Both the position numbers and the translations under genes were made by a program. Below are positions 1-5,272 of a stretch of 5,272 bases of DNA, piece after piece. Positions within the stretch are counted from its first letter, which is position 1. Every line of letters starts with the position of its first letter. The DNA comes from an uncultured Lachnospiraceae bacterium. GTDB lineage: Bacteria; Bacillota; Clostridia; Lachnospirales; Lachnospiraceae. Under the pieces are notes generated by a model, which saw only the letters and a list, made by a program, of their open reading frames with translations, was not told the DNA's origin and made no database searches. The stretch is from contig CANQQN010000134.1 of the NCBI GenBank assembly GCA_947625995.1, positions 1 through 5,272 on the forward strand. The letters run 5' to 3'.

Positions 1-514
1 CCAGATAGGCGATCACCTCGTCGGCACTGCGCATATCCGGCTCGGAGACAATCTCGATAAGCGGCACCCCGGAGCGGTTGAAATCCACCAGCGAACAGCC
101 CTCCCATTCGTCGTGGATCAGCTTTCCCGCGTCCTCCTCCATATGGATCTCGTGGATACCGACGGTCTTTTTGCCTGTTTCGGTCTCGATCTCAACGCCG
201 CCGTCCCGGCAGATGGGCAGATATAACTGGGAGATCTGATAATTTTGTGGGTTATCCGGGTAAAAATAATTTTTTCTGTCAAATTTGCAGGTCTGAGTAA
301 TGGTACAACCGGTAGCCAGACCTACGGCCACGGCGTACTCCACCACCTGCTTATTCAATACCGGAAGCGACCCAGGCATTCCCGCGCACACCGGGCACAC
401 ATGGGTGTTTGGCGCGCCGCCGAAGGCCGTGGAGCATCCGCAAAAGATCTTTGTTTTGGTGGCAAGCTCCACATGGACCTCAAGGCCGATCACTGTCTCG
501 TATGTTCTGCTCAT
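1..514 (-). CDS. gatB: Aspartyl/glutamyl-tRNA(Asn/Gln) amidotransferase subunit B, 5' part (runs off left edge)
   Basis: GatB binds the misacylated tRNA (Asp-tRNA-Asn or Glu-tRNA-Gln) in the cytoplasmic GatCAB complex. It activates the side-chain carboxylate with ATP and receives ammonia channelled from GatA. I translated it by hand: ATG at 514-512 and 171 codons open to the window edge, roughly the first third of a family usually near 475 residues. The start MSRTYETVIGLEVHVEL is the classic GatB N-terminus. RKNYFYPD (80-87), HMEEDAGK (124-131) and NRSGVPLIEIVSEPD (146-160) are conserved blocks of the cradle domain. Cysteines 25, 27, 40 and 43 (CGC and CPVC) form the zinc site of the zinc-type GatB; other lineages lack these residues. 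The start codon overlaps the gatA stop (ATGA), and AGGAGG at 528-523 is the ribosome binding site, so it is translationally coupled to gatA. The 3' end is not visible. Confidence 0.97.
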   Translation of the reverse strand, partial: MSRTYETVIGLEVHVELATKTKIFCGCSTAFGGAPNTHVCPVCAGMPGSLPVLNKQVVEYAVAVGLATGCTITQTCKFDRKNYFYPDNPQNYQISQLYLPICRDGGVEIETETGKKTVGIHEIHMEEDAGKLIHDEWEGCSLVDFNRSGVPLIEIVSEPDMRSADEVIAYL

Positions 515-1965
515 GACCGCTCCCTCCTTTCCTTCGCCGCGCATTCATAGGCGTAGGCCGCGCGCAGCAGCTTCTTTTCCTGAAAACAGTCGCCCAGAAG
601 CTGCATGCCGATGGGCAGCCCCTTCTCATCCTTCCCGCAGGGGACGGTGATGCCGGGAAGCCCCGCCAGATTCGCGGATACGGTATAAATATCCCCCAGA
701 TACATCTGGATGGGATCTGTCAAGCTTTCTCCAAGCTTCGGGGCTGTGGTGGGCGCCGCCGGGCCTATGATCACGTCATACGCTCCAAAGGCCTTGTCAA
801 AGGCTTTTTTGATCAGCGCCTTAGTCCGCAGGGCCTTCAGATAATAGGCGTCATAATATCCGCTGGAGAGCACAAAGGAGCCCAGCATGATCCGGCGCTT
901 CACCTCGGCGCCGAAGCCCTCAGAACGGGTGCGTTTATACATCTGGTGCAGCCCCTCATATTCCTTTGCACGGTAACCGTACTTCACGCCGTCAAACCGG
1001 GCAAGATTGGAGCTTGCCTCCGCGCAGGCGATCACATAATAGGCAGGAATGGCGTATTCTACAAGGCTCAGTTCAAATTCCTCCACCAAAGCGCCCTTTT
1101 CTCTCAGCAGTTCCACCGCCGCAAGCACTGTTTCTTTTACCACAGGATCCAGCCCGTCCCCAAAATAATCTTTGGGGATCCCGATCCGCATGCCCTTCAC
1201 ATCATCTGTGAGGGCGGACATAAAATCATAATCCTCCCGCTTGATGGAGGTGGCGTCCTTGTTGTCATAGGAAGCAATGACCGAGAGCACTGCCGCGCAG
1301 TCCGTCACGTCCCTGCACAAGGGCCCGATCTGGTCCAGACTGGAGCCGTAGGCAATGAGTCCGTACCGGGAAACCGTGCCGTAGGTAGGCTTCATCCCTA
1401 CCACGCCGCAGAAGGAAGCCGGCTGACGGATGGAACCGCCGGTGTCCGAACCCAGCGCAAAAAAGCATTCCTCTGCCGCCACTGCCGCCGCGCTGCCGCC
1501 GGAAGAACCGCCGGGCACATGGGCCGGATCGTGGGGGTTTCTAGTGGCTCCAAAATAGGACGTCTCCGTGGTGCTCCCCATGGCAAACTCGTCCATATTG
1601 GTCTTGCCCAAGATCACCGCCCCGGCCTTTTCCAGATTGCAGACCGCCTCCGCCGAAAAAGCCGGCACAAAATTGTCCAGAATATGGGAAGCGCAGGTAG
1701 TCCGCATTCCCTTTGTATTCATGTTGTCCTTGACCGCCACCGGCACGCCCGCCAGAGGACCGGCAAGGGCGCCTTTCTCGATCTGCTCCTGTACGCTGGC
1801 CGCCCGTGCAAGGGCGCCCTCCTTATCCACAGTAATATAACAATTCAGCGTGCTTTCCTTTTCCTCGATCCGGTCAAGGGCCGCCTGACACGCCTGCATG
1901 GCCGTCACCTGACCGGCTTTGATCTTTTTGCCAAGCTCCACCGCCGTATATTTTAAAATATCCAT
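511..1965 (-). CDS. gatA: Aspartyl/glutamyl-tRNA(Asn/Gln) amidotransferase subunit A
   Basis: GatA is the glutaminase subunit of GatCAB. It hydrolyses glutamine and passes ammonia to GatB for amidation of Asp-tRNA-Asn or Glu-tRNA-Gln. The 484-residue product is an amidase-signature enzyme of normal length. The Lys/cis-Ser/Ser triad is intact: K79 in PVAVKD, S154 in PGGSSGGS and S178 in GSDTGGSIR. These fall on the residue numbers used for the characterised Staphylococcus aureus enzyme, which supports the start at ATG 1965 (MDILKYTAVELGKKI). GGAG at 1975-1972 lies 6 nt before this ATG. The frame stays open upstream to a TTG at 1995 and two further ATGs, but those would add residues foreign to the family. 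The gene follows gatC after an unusually long 143-nt spacer, and its stop overlaps the gatB start by 4 nt. Confidence 0.98.
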   Translation of the reverse strand: MDILKYTAVELGKKIKAGQVTAMQACQAALDRIEEKESTLNCYITVDKEGALARAASVQEQIEKGALAGPLAGVPVAVKDNMNTKGMRTTCASHILDNFVPAFSAEAVCNLEKAGAVILGKTNMDEFAMGSTTETSYFGATRNPHDPAHVPGGSSGGSAAAVAAEECFFALGSDTGGSIRQPASFCGVVGMKPTYGTVSRYGLIAYGSSLDQIGPLCRDVTDCAAVLSVIASYDNKDATSIKREDYDFMSALTDDVKGMRIGIPKDYFGDGLDPVVKETVLAAVELLREKGALVEEFELSLVEYAIPAYYVIACAEASSNLARFDGVKYGYRAKEYEGLHQMYKRTRSEGFGAEVKRRIMLGSFVLSSGYYDAYYLKALRTKALIKKAFDKAFGAYDVIIGPAAPTTAPKLGESLTDPIQMYLGDIYTVSANLAGLPGITVPCGKDEKGLPIGMQLLGDCFQEKKLLRAAYAYECAAKERRERS

Positions 1966-2099
1966 CATATTCTCCATTCCGGAGCGTTTGCGCAACGGGG
2001 CGATGAGAACTGCGGATACAGTTTCTCATCTGCCATCAATGGGATTTGCAACGCTCCAATCCTGCTGTGAAAAATCAGCACATCAGCACGGTTTTTCAC
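1965..2099 (-). CDS. Possible small ORF (44 aa) between gatC and gatA, unknown function
   Basis: I do not recognise this product and it may not be a real gene. A GTG at 2099-2097 follows a consensus AGGAGG (2110-2105) by 5 nt; that site overlaps the gatC stop codon. The frame reads MKNRADVLIFHS..., includes LQIPLMADEKLYPQF, and ends ...ANAPEWRI with TGA at 1967-1965. That stop shares its A with the gatA ATG (TGATG), the arrangement used for termination-reinitiation coupling. The peptide has 44 residues and one Cys, with no clear membrane segment or known motif. Against it: the same DNA is dominated by inverted repeats, the GTG lies inside a 9-bp stem, and an ATG immediately followed by TGA (2101-2096) lies next to the same Shine-Dalgarno. 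A chance frame across a palindromic repeat is a serious alternative. Confidence 0.35.
   Translation of the reverse strand: MKNRADVLIFHSRIGALQIPLMADEKLYPQFSSPRCANAPEWRI
1981..2057 (-). repeat. Nested inverted repeat in the gatC-gatA spacer
   Basis: The outer arms are GGAGCGTT (2057-2050) and AACGCTCC (1988-1981), an 8-bp perfect stem extended by two more pairs across a bulged A. Inside it, GATGAGAA-A-CTG (2030-2019) pairs with CAGTTCTCATC (2012-2002): 11 bp, one bulged A and a 6-nt loop. The gatA ribosome binding site begins 6 nt after the outer stem. Neither stem is followed by a U-run, so this is not an ordinary terminator. It could be a mobile palindromic repeat of the REP/MITE kind, an mRNA processing or stability element, or a structure tuning gatA translation. 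No clear target-site duplication is visible. The pairing is read directly; the function is unknown. Confidence 0.7.
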
Positions 2100-2100
2100 A
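2066..2100 (-). repeat. Perfect 9-bp hairpin just after gatC
   Basis: TGTGAAAAA (2100-2092) pairs perfectly with TTTTTCACA (2074-2066) around a 17-nt loop. The loop holds two copies of the heptamer GTGCTGA (2089-2083 and 2081-2075), separated by one base. The stem begins 8 nt after the gatC stop and buries the GTG of the possible small ORF, while the preceding AGGAGG stays outside. The U-tract is inside the 3' arm rather than after it, which argues against intrinsic termination. Confidence 0.65.
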
Positions 2101-2108
2101 TGAACCTC

Positions 2109-2402
2109 CTAGATCACAGTCATAGGCACCACGTAGCTGTCCTCCCGACGCTCCGGTGCATTTTCCAATACCGCCTCATGGTCGTCGCCGTTTGTGACGA
2201 TATCCTCCCGGAACACATTTTGCACCGGGAACACATGGGACATGGGCTCCACACCTTCCGTATCCAGTTCATTCAACTGGTCGATATAGTCAAGCATCCG
2301 GCCCATATCCTTTTTCGCCTGTTCCTTTTCCTCGCCGGAAAGCTCCAGCTTGGCCAGAATGCCTACATATTCAATGGTTTCATCTGATATGATATTGGCC
2401 AT
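2109..2402 (-). CDS. gatC: Aspartyl/glutamyl-tRNA(Asn/Gln) amidotransferase subunit C
   Basis: GatC is the small subunit that wraps around the GatA-GatB interface and stabilises the amidotransferase. The product has 97 residues, normal for the family. Its pattern is typical: an N-terminal helix with VGILAKLELS, then MLDYIDQLNELDTEGVEPMSHV, then NVFREDIV, and a C-terminal EAVLENAPERREDSYVVP segment. I chose ATG 2402 (MANIISDETIEYV) because AGGAAGG at 2414-2408 sits 5 nt upstream. The frame also reaches a TTG at 2420, but that start lacks a good ribosome binding site and would place the real one inside the gene. It lies 84 nt after aspS, a spacer with only weak hairpin potential and no terminator, so the two are probably co-transcribed. 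The stop TAG overlaps an AGGAGG that would serve the possible small ORF downstream. Confidence 0.96.
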   Translation of the reverse strand: MANIISDETIEYVGILAKLELSGEEKEQAKKDMGRMLDYIDQLNELDTEGVEPMSHVFPVQNVFREDIVTNGDDHEAVLENAPERREDSYVVPMTVI

Positions 2403-2486
2403 AATTACCTTCCTTTCCAAATGAGCCTGTTTTCAGCCAAAGTCCAGACGCTCCTTTCGTCCGTCTGTATCTTTCGCTTCTGCTCT

Positions 2487-4232
2487 CTAGTCCCTGATCC
2501 TGATGTGCGTCTCCCGAAGCTGCTGCTCCGTCACCTCTCCCGGTGCGCCGCACATGAGATCCTGCGCGTTGCCGTTCATGGGATACGCAATGACCTCCCG
2601 GATGTTCTCCTCATTCTTCAAAAGCATCAGCATCCGGTCGATGCCCGGCGCCATGCCCGCATGAGGCGGCGCCCCGAACCGGAAAGCATTATAGAGGGCG
2701 CCAAACTTGGTCTGCAATTCCTCCTTCGTGTAGCCTGCGATGGCGAACGCCTTCTCCATGATCTGCAGATCGTGGTTTCGCACAGCCCCGGAGGACAACT
2801 CTACGCCGTTGCATACAATATCGTACTGATACGCCAGAATGTCAAGGGGATCCATGGTCTCCAGCGCTTCCAGCCCGCCCTGAGGCATGGAAAAGGGATT
2901 GTGGGTGAAGCCAATCTGCTTGGTCTGGGGATCCCGCTCAAACATGGGGAAATCATTGACATAGCAGAAACGGAACGCATTTTTCTCCAGAAGATCCAGC
3001 TTTTCGCCAAGCTCGTTGCGGATCATGCCCGCATAGTACGCGGCCCGCTCTTCCCGGTCTGCCATAAAGAAAATGGTGTCTCCAATCTCTAATTTTGCCA
3101 AACTGCAGAATTCTTCTTTGAATTCCTCGGGGATAAATTTGTCGATGGGTCCTTTAAAGCTTCCGTCCTCCATCACTTCCAGATAGCCAAGACCGCCCAT
3201 GCCCAGATCCGTGGCAAACTTCAATAGCTTCTCGTGAAAGCCCTTTGACATCTCCGCGTGCACCCTGATGGCCCGGACGCATCTGCCGATAAATGGCTTG
3301 AAGGTGCATTTCTGGAAAAAGTCCGTCAGGTCTATGATCCGCAAAGGATTTCTCAGGTCCGGCTTGTCAGTGCCGAATTCCAGCATGGCCTGCCTGTAGC
3401 TGATGACCGGATAGGGCGCTTCCGTGATCACACTGCCCGCCGGCGCAAACTTTTTGAAGGCGGCCGTCAGCACCTGCTCGCCTACGGCAAACACATCCTC
3501 CTGAGTGGCAAAGCTCATCTCAAAATCCAGTTGGTAAAACTCTCCCGGAGAGCGGTCGGCCCTTGCGTCCTCGTCCCGGAAGCAGGGAGCGATCTGAAAA
3601 TATCTGTCAAAGCCCGACACCATCAGAAGCTGCTTGTACTGCTGGGGTGCCTGTGGCAGGGCATAAAATCTGCCCTTAAATTTCCGGGAAGGCACAATGT
3701 AGTCTCTGGCGCCCTCCGGGGAGGAGGCGCAGAGGATCGGCGTCTGGATCTCCAGAAATCCAAGCTCCGTCATCTTTTCCCGCAAATAGGCGATCACCTT
3801 TGACCGGAAAATAATATTGTCCTTCACCTTCTGGTTACGCAGATCCAAATAGCGGTATTTCAGGCGCACATCCTCCCGGACCTCTTTGCTGGTCATCACC
3901 TCGAAGGGAAGCTGCGCGTATACTTCACCCAGAATGTGGATCTCCTGCGCCTCCAACTCGATGGTGCCTGTGGGGATCTTGGGATTGTAGGTTTCCTGAT
4001 CCCGTTTCTGGATCACACCCTTCACGGAGATCGCCTGCTCCTTCCGGATACCCGCAAGCAATCCGTCCCTACGGATCACCACCTGCATCACCGCATACAT
4101 ATCCCGCAGGTCGATGAAGGAAACGCCGCCATGATCGCGGATGTTTTCCACCCAGCCGGCCACCCGCAATGTCTTTCCGATATCTGCTTCACCTACCTGT
4201 TCTAAGGTAACGTCTCTGTAAATATTGCTCAT
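2487..4232 (-). CDS. aspS: Aspartyl-tRNA synthetase, probably non-discriminating (Asp/Asn)
   Basis: This class IIb synthetase joins aspartate to tRNA-Asp and, if non-discriminating, also to tRNA-Asn. It is 581 residues, bacterial type. Residues 1 to about 105 are the OB-fold anticodon-binding domain. The catalytic core shows SPEGARDYIVPSR (171-183), QAPQQYKQLLM (194-204) and motif 2 FRDEDARADR (218-227) with QLDFEMSF. The bacterial GAD insertion spans roughly 285-415. NGVELSSGAVRNHD (475-488) and motif 3 GAPPHAGMAPGIDRMLMLL (520-538) follow. His34 in RDHGG occupies the position of Leu30 of E. coli AspRS; His there is found in non-discriminating enzymes such as that of Pseudomonas aeruginosa. 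AAAGGAGA (4248-4241) precedes the ATG by 8 nt. It leads the gatC-gatA-gatB operon under a T-box whose specifier is not an Asp codon. AspRS identity is certain; dual specificity is a well-supported inference. Confidence 0.98.
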   Translation of the reverse strand: MSNIYRDVTLEQVGEADIGKTLRVAGWVENIRDHGGVSFIDLRDMYAVMQVVIRRDGLLAGIRKEQAISVKGVIQKRDQETYNPKIPTGTIELEAQEIHILGEVYAQLPFEVMTSKEVREDVRLKYRYLDLRNQKVKDNIIFRSKVIAYLREKMTELGFLEIQTPILCASSPEGARDYIVPSRKFKGRFYALPQAPQQYKQLLMVSGFDRYFQIAPCFRDEDARADRSPGEFYQLDFEMSFATQEDVFAVGEQVLTAAFKKFAPAGSVITEAPYPVISYRQAMLEFGTDKPDLRNPLRIIDLTDFFQKCTFKPFIGRCVRAIRVHAEMSKGFHEKLLKFATDLGMGGLGYLEVMEDGSFKGPIDKFIPEEFKEEFCSLAKLEIGDTIFFMADREERAAYYAGMIRNELGEKLDLLEKNAFRFCYVNDFPMFERDPQTKQIGFTHNPFSMPQGGLEALETMDPLDILAYQYDIVCNGVELSSGAVRNHDLQIMEKAFAIAGYTKEELQTKFGALYNAFRFGAPPHAGMAPGIDRMLMLLKNEENIREVIAYPMNGNAQDLMCGAPGEVTEQQLRETHIRIRD

Positions 4233-4297
4233 AAATGATCTCTCCTTTTGATCTGATGAATCACAAGCTTCCTCTGCTTTTGCTGAAATGAATACAG

Positions 4298-4333
4298 AAA
4301 AAGTCCCGGAACATCCTAAAGATATTCCGGGAC
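4298..4333 (-). terminator. Regulated intrinsic terminator of the T-box
   Basis: GUCCCGGAA (4333-4325) and UUCCGGGAC (4311-4303) form a perfect 9-bp stem, extended by three pairs past one mismatch around a 5-nt loop. Five U residues follow directly (4302-4298). Its 5' arm is shared with the antiterminator, so it forms when tRNA is charged and stops transcription about 65 nt before the aspS start. Confidence 0.93.
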
Positions 4334-4372
4334 GAGACTTTGCATTCCTGTAAGATCCCGCGGTACCACCCG
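4328..4372 (-). promoter_or_regulatory. T-box antiterminator
   Basis: CGGG (4372-4369), just before the UGGU bulge, can pair with CCCG (4331-4328), which is the 5' arm of the terminator. This is the usual T-box switch: an uncharged tRNA acceptor end pairs with UGGU, holds this helix together and thereby blocks the terminator. The pairing is seen in the sequence; the mechanism is established for the family. Confidence 0.85.
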
Positions 4373-4582
4373 CATTGAAAAAGCTGTGCTTTTTCCTCTC
4401 TCTGCGCTTAACGCGCGCAACGGGCCGCCCTACTGTCCGTTCAAGCGACCGGCTCCGGAGTGTTCCCTATTGTAAGCTTCCCTCCATCAGCGCTCTCAGT
4501 CGGTGACGCCGAATTCCTGTCAAGTTTCACTTACAGAGTCTCCTTCACAGCCTTTGGCTATGCTTTACTTGATTTGTTCTTT

Positions 4583-4611
4583 ACTATAGCACAGTGAAAA
4601 AGAATTGGCAA
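4583..4611 (-). promoter_or_regulatory. Sigma-70/SigA-type promoter of the T-box-aspS-gatCAB operon
   Basis: The -35 box TTGCCA (4611-4606) and -10 box TATAGT (4588-4583) are separated by exactly 17 nt, and TGC directly before the -10 gives an extended -10. Transcription should begin near 4575-4578, just upstream of stem I, which fits a T-box leader. The box matches are seen; the start site is inferred. Confidence 0.85.
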
Positions 4612-4669
4612 GGATTTTTTCTGCGGTTCCCTGATTTTTTATCCTCTGATCCTAAGGAGAAGCCGGCTT
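4612..4669. other. hsdS-to-promoter spacer, no clear terminator
   Basis: These 58 bases lie between the hsdS stop and the aspS-operon promoter. They hold a short self-complementary AGCCGGCT (4661-4668) and a weak 4-bp TCCT/AGGA stem followed by A-rich sequence. I see no convincing intrinsic terminator, so read-through from hsdS into the T-box leader cannot be excluded. Confidence 0.5.
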
Positions 4670-5272
4670 TTACAAAAAAAGATGGTTTTTTGTAATGTCT
4701 TCTTTTTGATTTTTTAATTCAGATAAACTGCTCTTCAAAGAAGCGATTTCCTCATCATATCGCAAAAATTGTGCCGCAATCTTTTCTTGTTCCGCAAGCG
4801 GCGGAAGCGGGAGCAAGTAATCTAAAACTTTTCGCTTATCTGCCCGTGGCATCTTTACATTACTTCCGATATTTTGCATTTCATAGTCAAAGAAATGGTC
4901 GGAAGATATATGAAGAAAAACGTATTTTGATAAAGCCAGCGCGCTGTCTATCTGCAAAACCAGTACATCGCCGGAACTACCGCCATCGCTATCCGCCAGC
5001 CAAGCTTTCTTCAGATACGGACGGATATTAGACAATAGAATATCATTACAATGGTAGGCAGTTACTTTACCCGTGGCCGGTACGTGATCTGACGGCCGTT
5101 TGCCTCCAACTCCGGCAATAAGATTATCTACGCCCACATAGGTGTCTCTGGTAAGCTTCGCCGCATCCATTCTCTCTGCCGAATACTGCGCTATATCTTT
5201 CAACTTGCTAAGGGTTTTGACTTTCTGAAAAGACGATTCCGTTAATGCGTCTATTTTTGATCGCAAAGCGGA
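4670..5272 (-). CDS. hsdS: Type I restriction-modification specificity subunit (HsdS), C-terminal part; 5' end outside window
   Basis: HsdS recognises the DNA target for the type I methylase (HsdM) and, with HsdR, for restriction. The visible 200 residues, open to the window edge, contain one target-recognition domain and the conserved helical tail. The recognition domain starts near LSKLKDIAQYS (21-31). It contains YVGVDNL (45-51) and the diagnostic HCNDILLSNIRPYLKKAW (74-91) with GGSSGDVLVL, and ends in SNVKMPRADKRKVLDYLLPLPPLAEQEKIAAQF (137-169). The last 40 or so residues form a charged coiled-coil-like helix ending KEDITKNHLFL before TAA. A TTG at 5266-5264 could serve as a start, but no ribosome binding site can be checked, and residues before it remain in frame. 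I therefore treat the gene as 5'-truncated by the window. A full HsdS has two recognition domains; this may be the second one or a half-size subunit. The sequence is more AT-rich than the aspS operon. Confidence 0.88.
   Translation of the reverse strand, partial: SALRSKIDALTESSFQKVKTLSKLKDIAQYSAERMDAAKLTRDTYVGVDNLIAGVGGKRPSDHVPATGKVTAYHCNDILLSNIRPYLKKAWLADSDGGSSGDVLVLQIDSALALSKYVFLHISSDHFFDYEMQNIGSNVKMPRADKRKVLDYLLPLPPLAEQEKIAAQFLRYDEEIASLKSSLSELKNQKEDITKNHLFL

Larger units (their letters stand above)
4298..4576 (-). ncRNA. T-box riboswitch leader of the aspS-gatCAB operon, specifier GAAC (Glu GAA / Asn AAC)
   Basis: This leader binds uncharged tRNA in the nascent transcript and lets RNA polymerase read into aspS. 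Stem I starts with GGC/GCC (4552-4550 with 4453-4451), then a K-turn with bulge UGU and tandem GA opposite GA. Next is GGAG/CUCC (4543-4540 with 4460-4457), then the specifier loop, closed by UGUAAG/CUUACA (4535-4530 with 4476-4471). The 3' side of the loop reads AUAGGGAACA. The triplet just before the last A is AAC (4464-4462), and GAA overlaps it one base upstream (4465-4463). A stem II-like hairpin (AACGG/CCGUU), a GCGC hairpin and stem III (GAAAAAGC/GCUUUUUC, 4395-4377) follow. The T-box sequence GGGUGGUACCGCGG is at 4371-4358, with UGGU (4368-4365) for the tRNA acceptor end. I could not fully fold the distal part of stem I by eye. Confidence 0.95.

Noticed and set aside
946..1956. 336-codon open frame on the plus strand
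   Set aside because: It lies wholly antisense to gatA, whose catalytic triad and family length are intact, and its translation shows no recognisable domain. It is a GC-driven shadow.
1965..1995. Upstream TTG start (1995) or ATG starts (1977, 1968) for gatA
   Set aside because: The GGAG at 1975-1972 is correctly spaced only for ATG 1965, and that start puts the triad at 79/154/178 as in characterised GatA.
2066..2100. Intrinsic terminator after gatC
   Set aside because: The U-tract is part of the 3' arm of the stem and no U-run follows it. Termination here would cut off gatA and gatB.
2096..2101. ATG-TGA minimal start-stop pair after AGGAGG
   Set aside because: It cannot be called as a gene. 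Its spacing of 3 nt is short compared with the 5 nt to the overlapping GTG.
2400..2420. TTG 2420 as gatC start
   Set aside because: It would place the AGGAAGG ribosome binding site inside the gene and add six residues not typical of GatC. ATG 2402 fits better.
2403..2486. aspS-gatC spacer as a regulatory element
   Set aside because: I found only a 5-bp AGACG/CGTCT pairing and a 3-bp hairpin, too weak to support a structure.
2421..3092. 223-codon plus-strand frame opposite aspS, and a similar one at 3258-3803
   Set aside because: Both mirror conserved AspRS coding sequence and show no family motifs of their own.
4538..4540. GAC triplet in the leader as an Asp specifier codon
   Set aside because: It falls on the 5' side of the specifier loop, overlapping the lower stem. 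The codon read by tRNA is on the 3' side, where the sequence is GAAC. Other GAC triplets in the leader lie outside the loop.

Overview
The window is bacterial and reads entirely on the minus strand, so transcription runs from high to low coordinates. A T-box leader, T-box-controlled aspS-gatCAB synteny, a zinc-type GatB and moderately high GC in the core genes together suggest a Firmicute of class Clostridia. A Lachnospiraceae-like gut anaerobe is my best guess, but this is inference without a database search.

Layout, in the direction of transcription. (1) 5272-4670: 3' part of a type I restriction-modification specificity gene (hsdS), cut by the window edge and more AT-rich than what follows. 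(2) 4669-4233: a 437-nt non-coding leader. It holds a strong promoter (TTGCCA, 17 nt, TATAGT with an extended TG) and a complete T-box riboswitch with K-turn, specifier loop, stem III, T-box sequence and a competing terminator. (3) 4232-2487: aspS, aspartyl-tRNA synthetase. (4) 2402-2109: gatC. (5) 2108-1966: an unusually long, hairpin-rich gatC-gatA spacer that can encode a 44-residue peptide. (6) 1965-511: gatA, with its catalytic triad intact. (7) 514-1: 5' part of gatB, overlapping gatA by 4 nt and running off the left edge.

The genes form one pathway. An AspRS that also charges tRNA-Asn makes Asp-tRNA-Asn, and GatCAB amidates it to Asn-tRNA-Asn; GatCAB can also convert Glu-tRNA-Gln to Gln-tRNA-Gln. 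Two independent signs point to this asparagine route. AspRS carries His in the anticodon-domain sequence RDHGG, as in non-discriminating enzymes. The T-box specifier loop reads GAAC, which contains overlapping GAA (Glu) and AAC (Asn) codons and no Asp codon. That matches the published two-codon T-box of the Clostridium acetobutylicum transamidation operon, so the operon is probably switched on by uncharged tRNA-Asn and/or tRNA-Glu.

The least explained part is the gatC-gatA spacer. It contains three nested or adjacent stems and, overlapping them, a small reading frame with a consensus Shine-Dalgarno sequence and a TGATG junction to gatA. It is either an inserted palindromic repeat or a small coupled gene.
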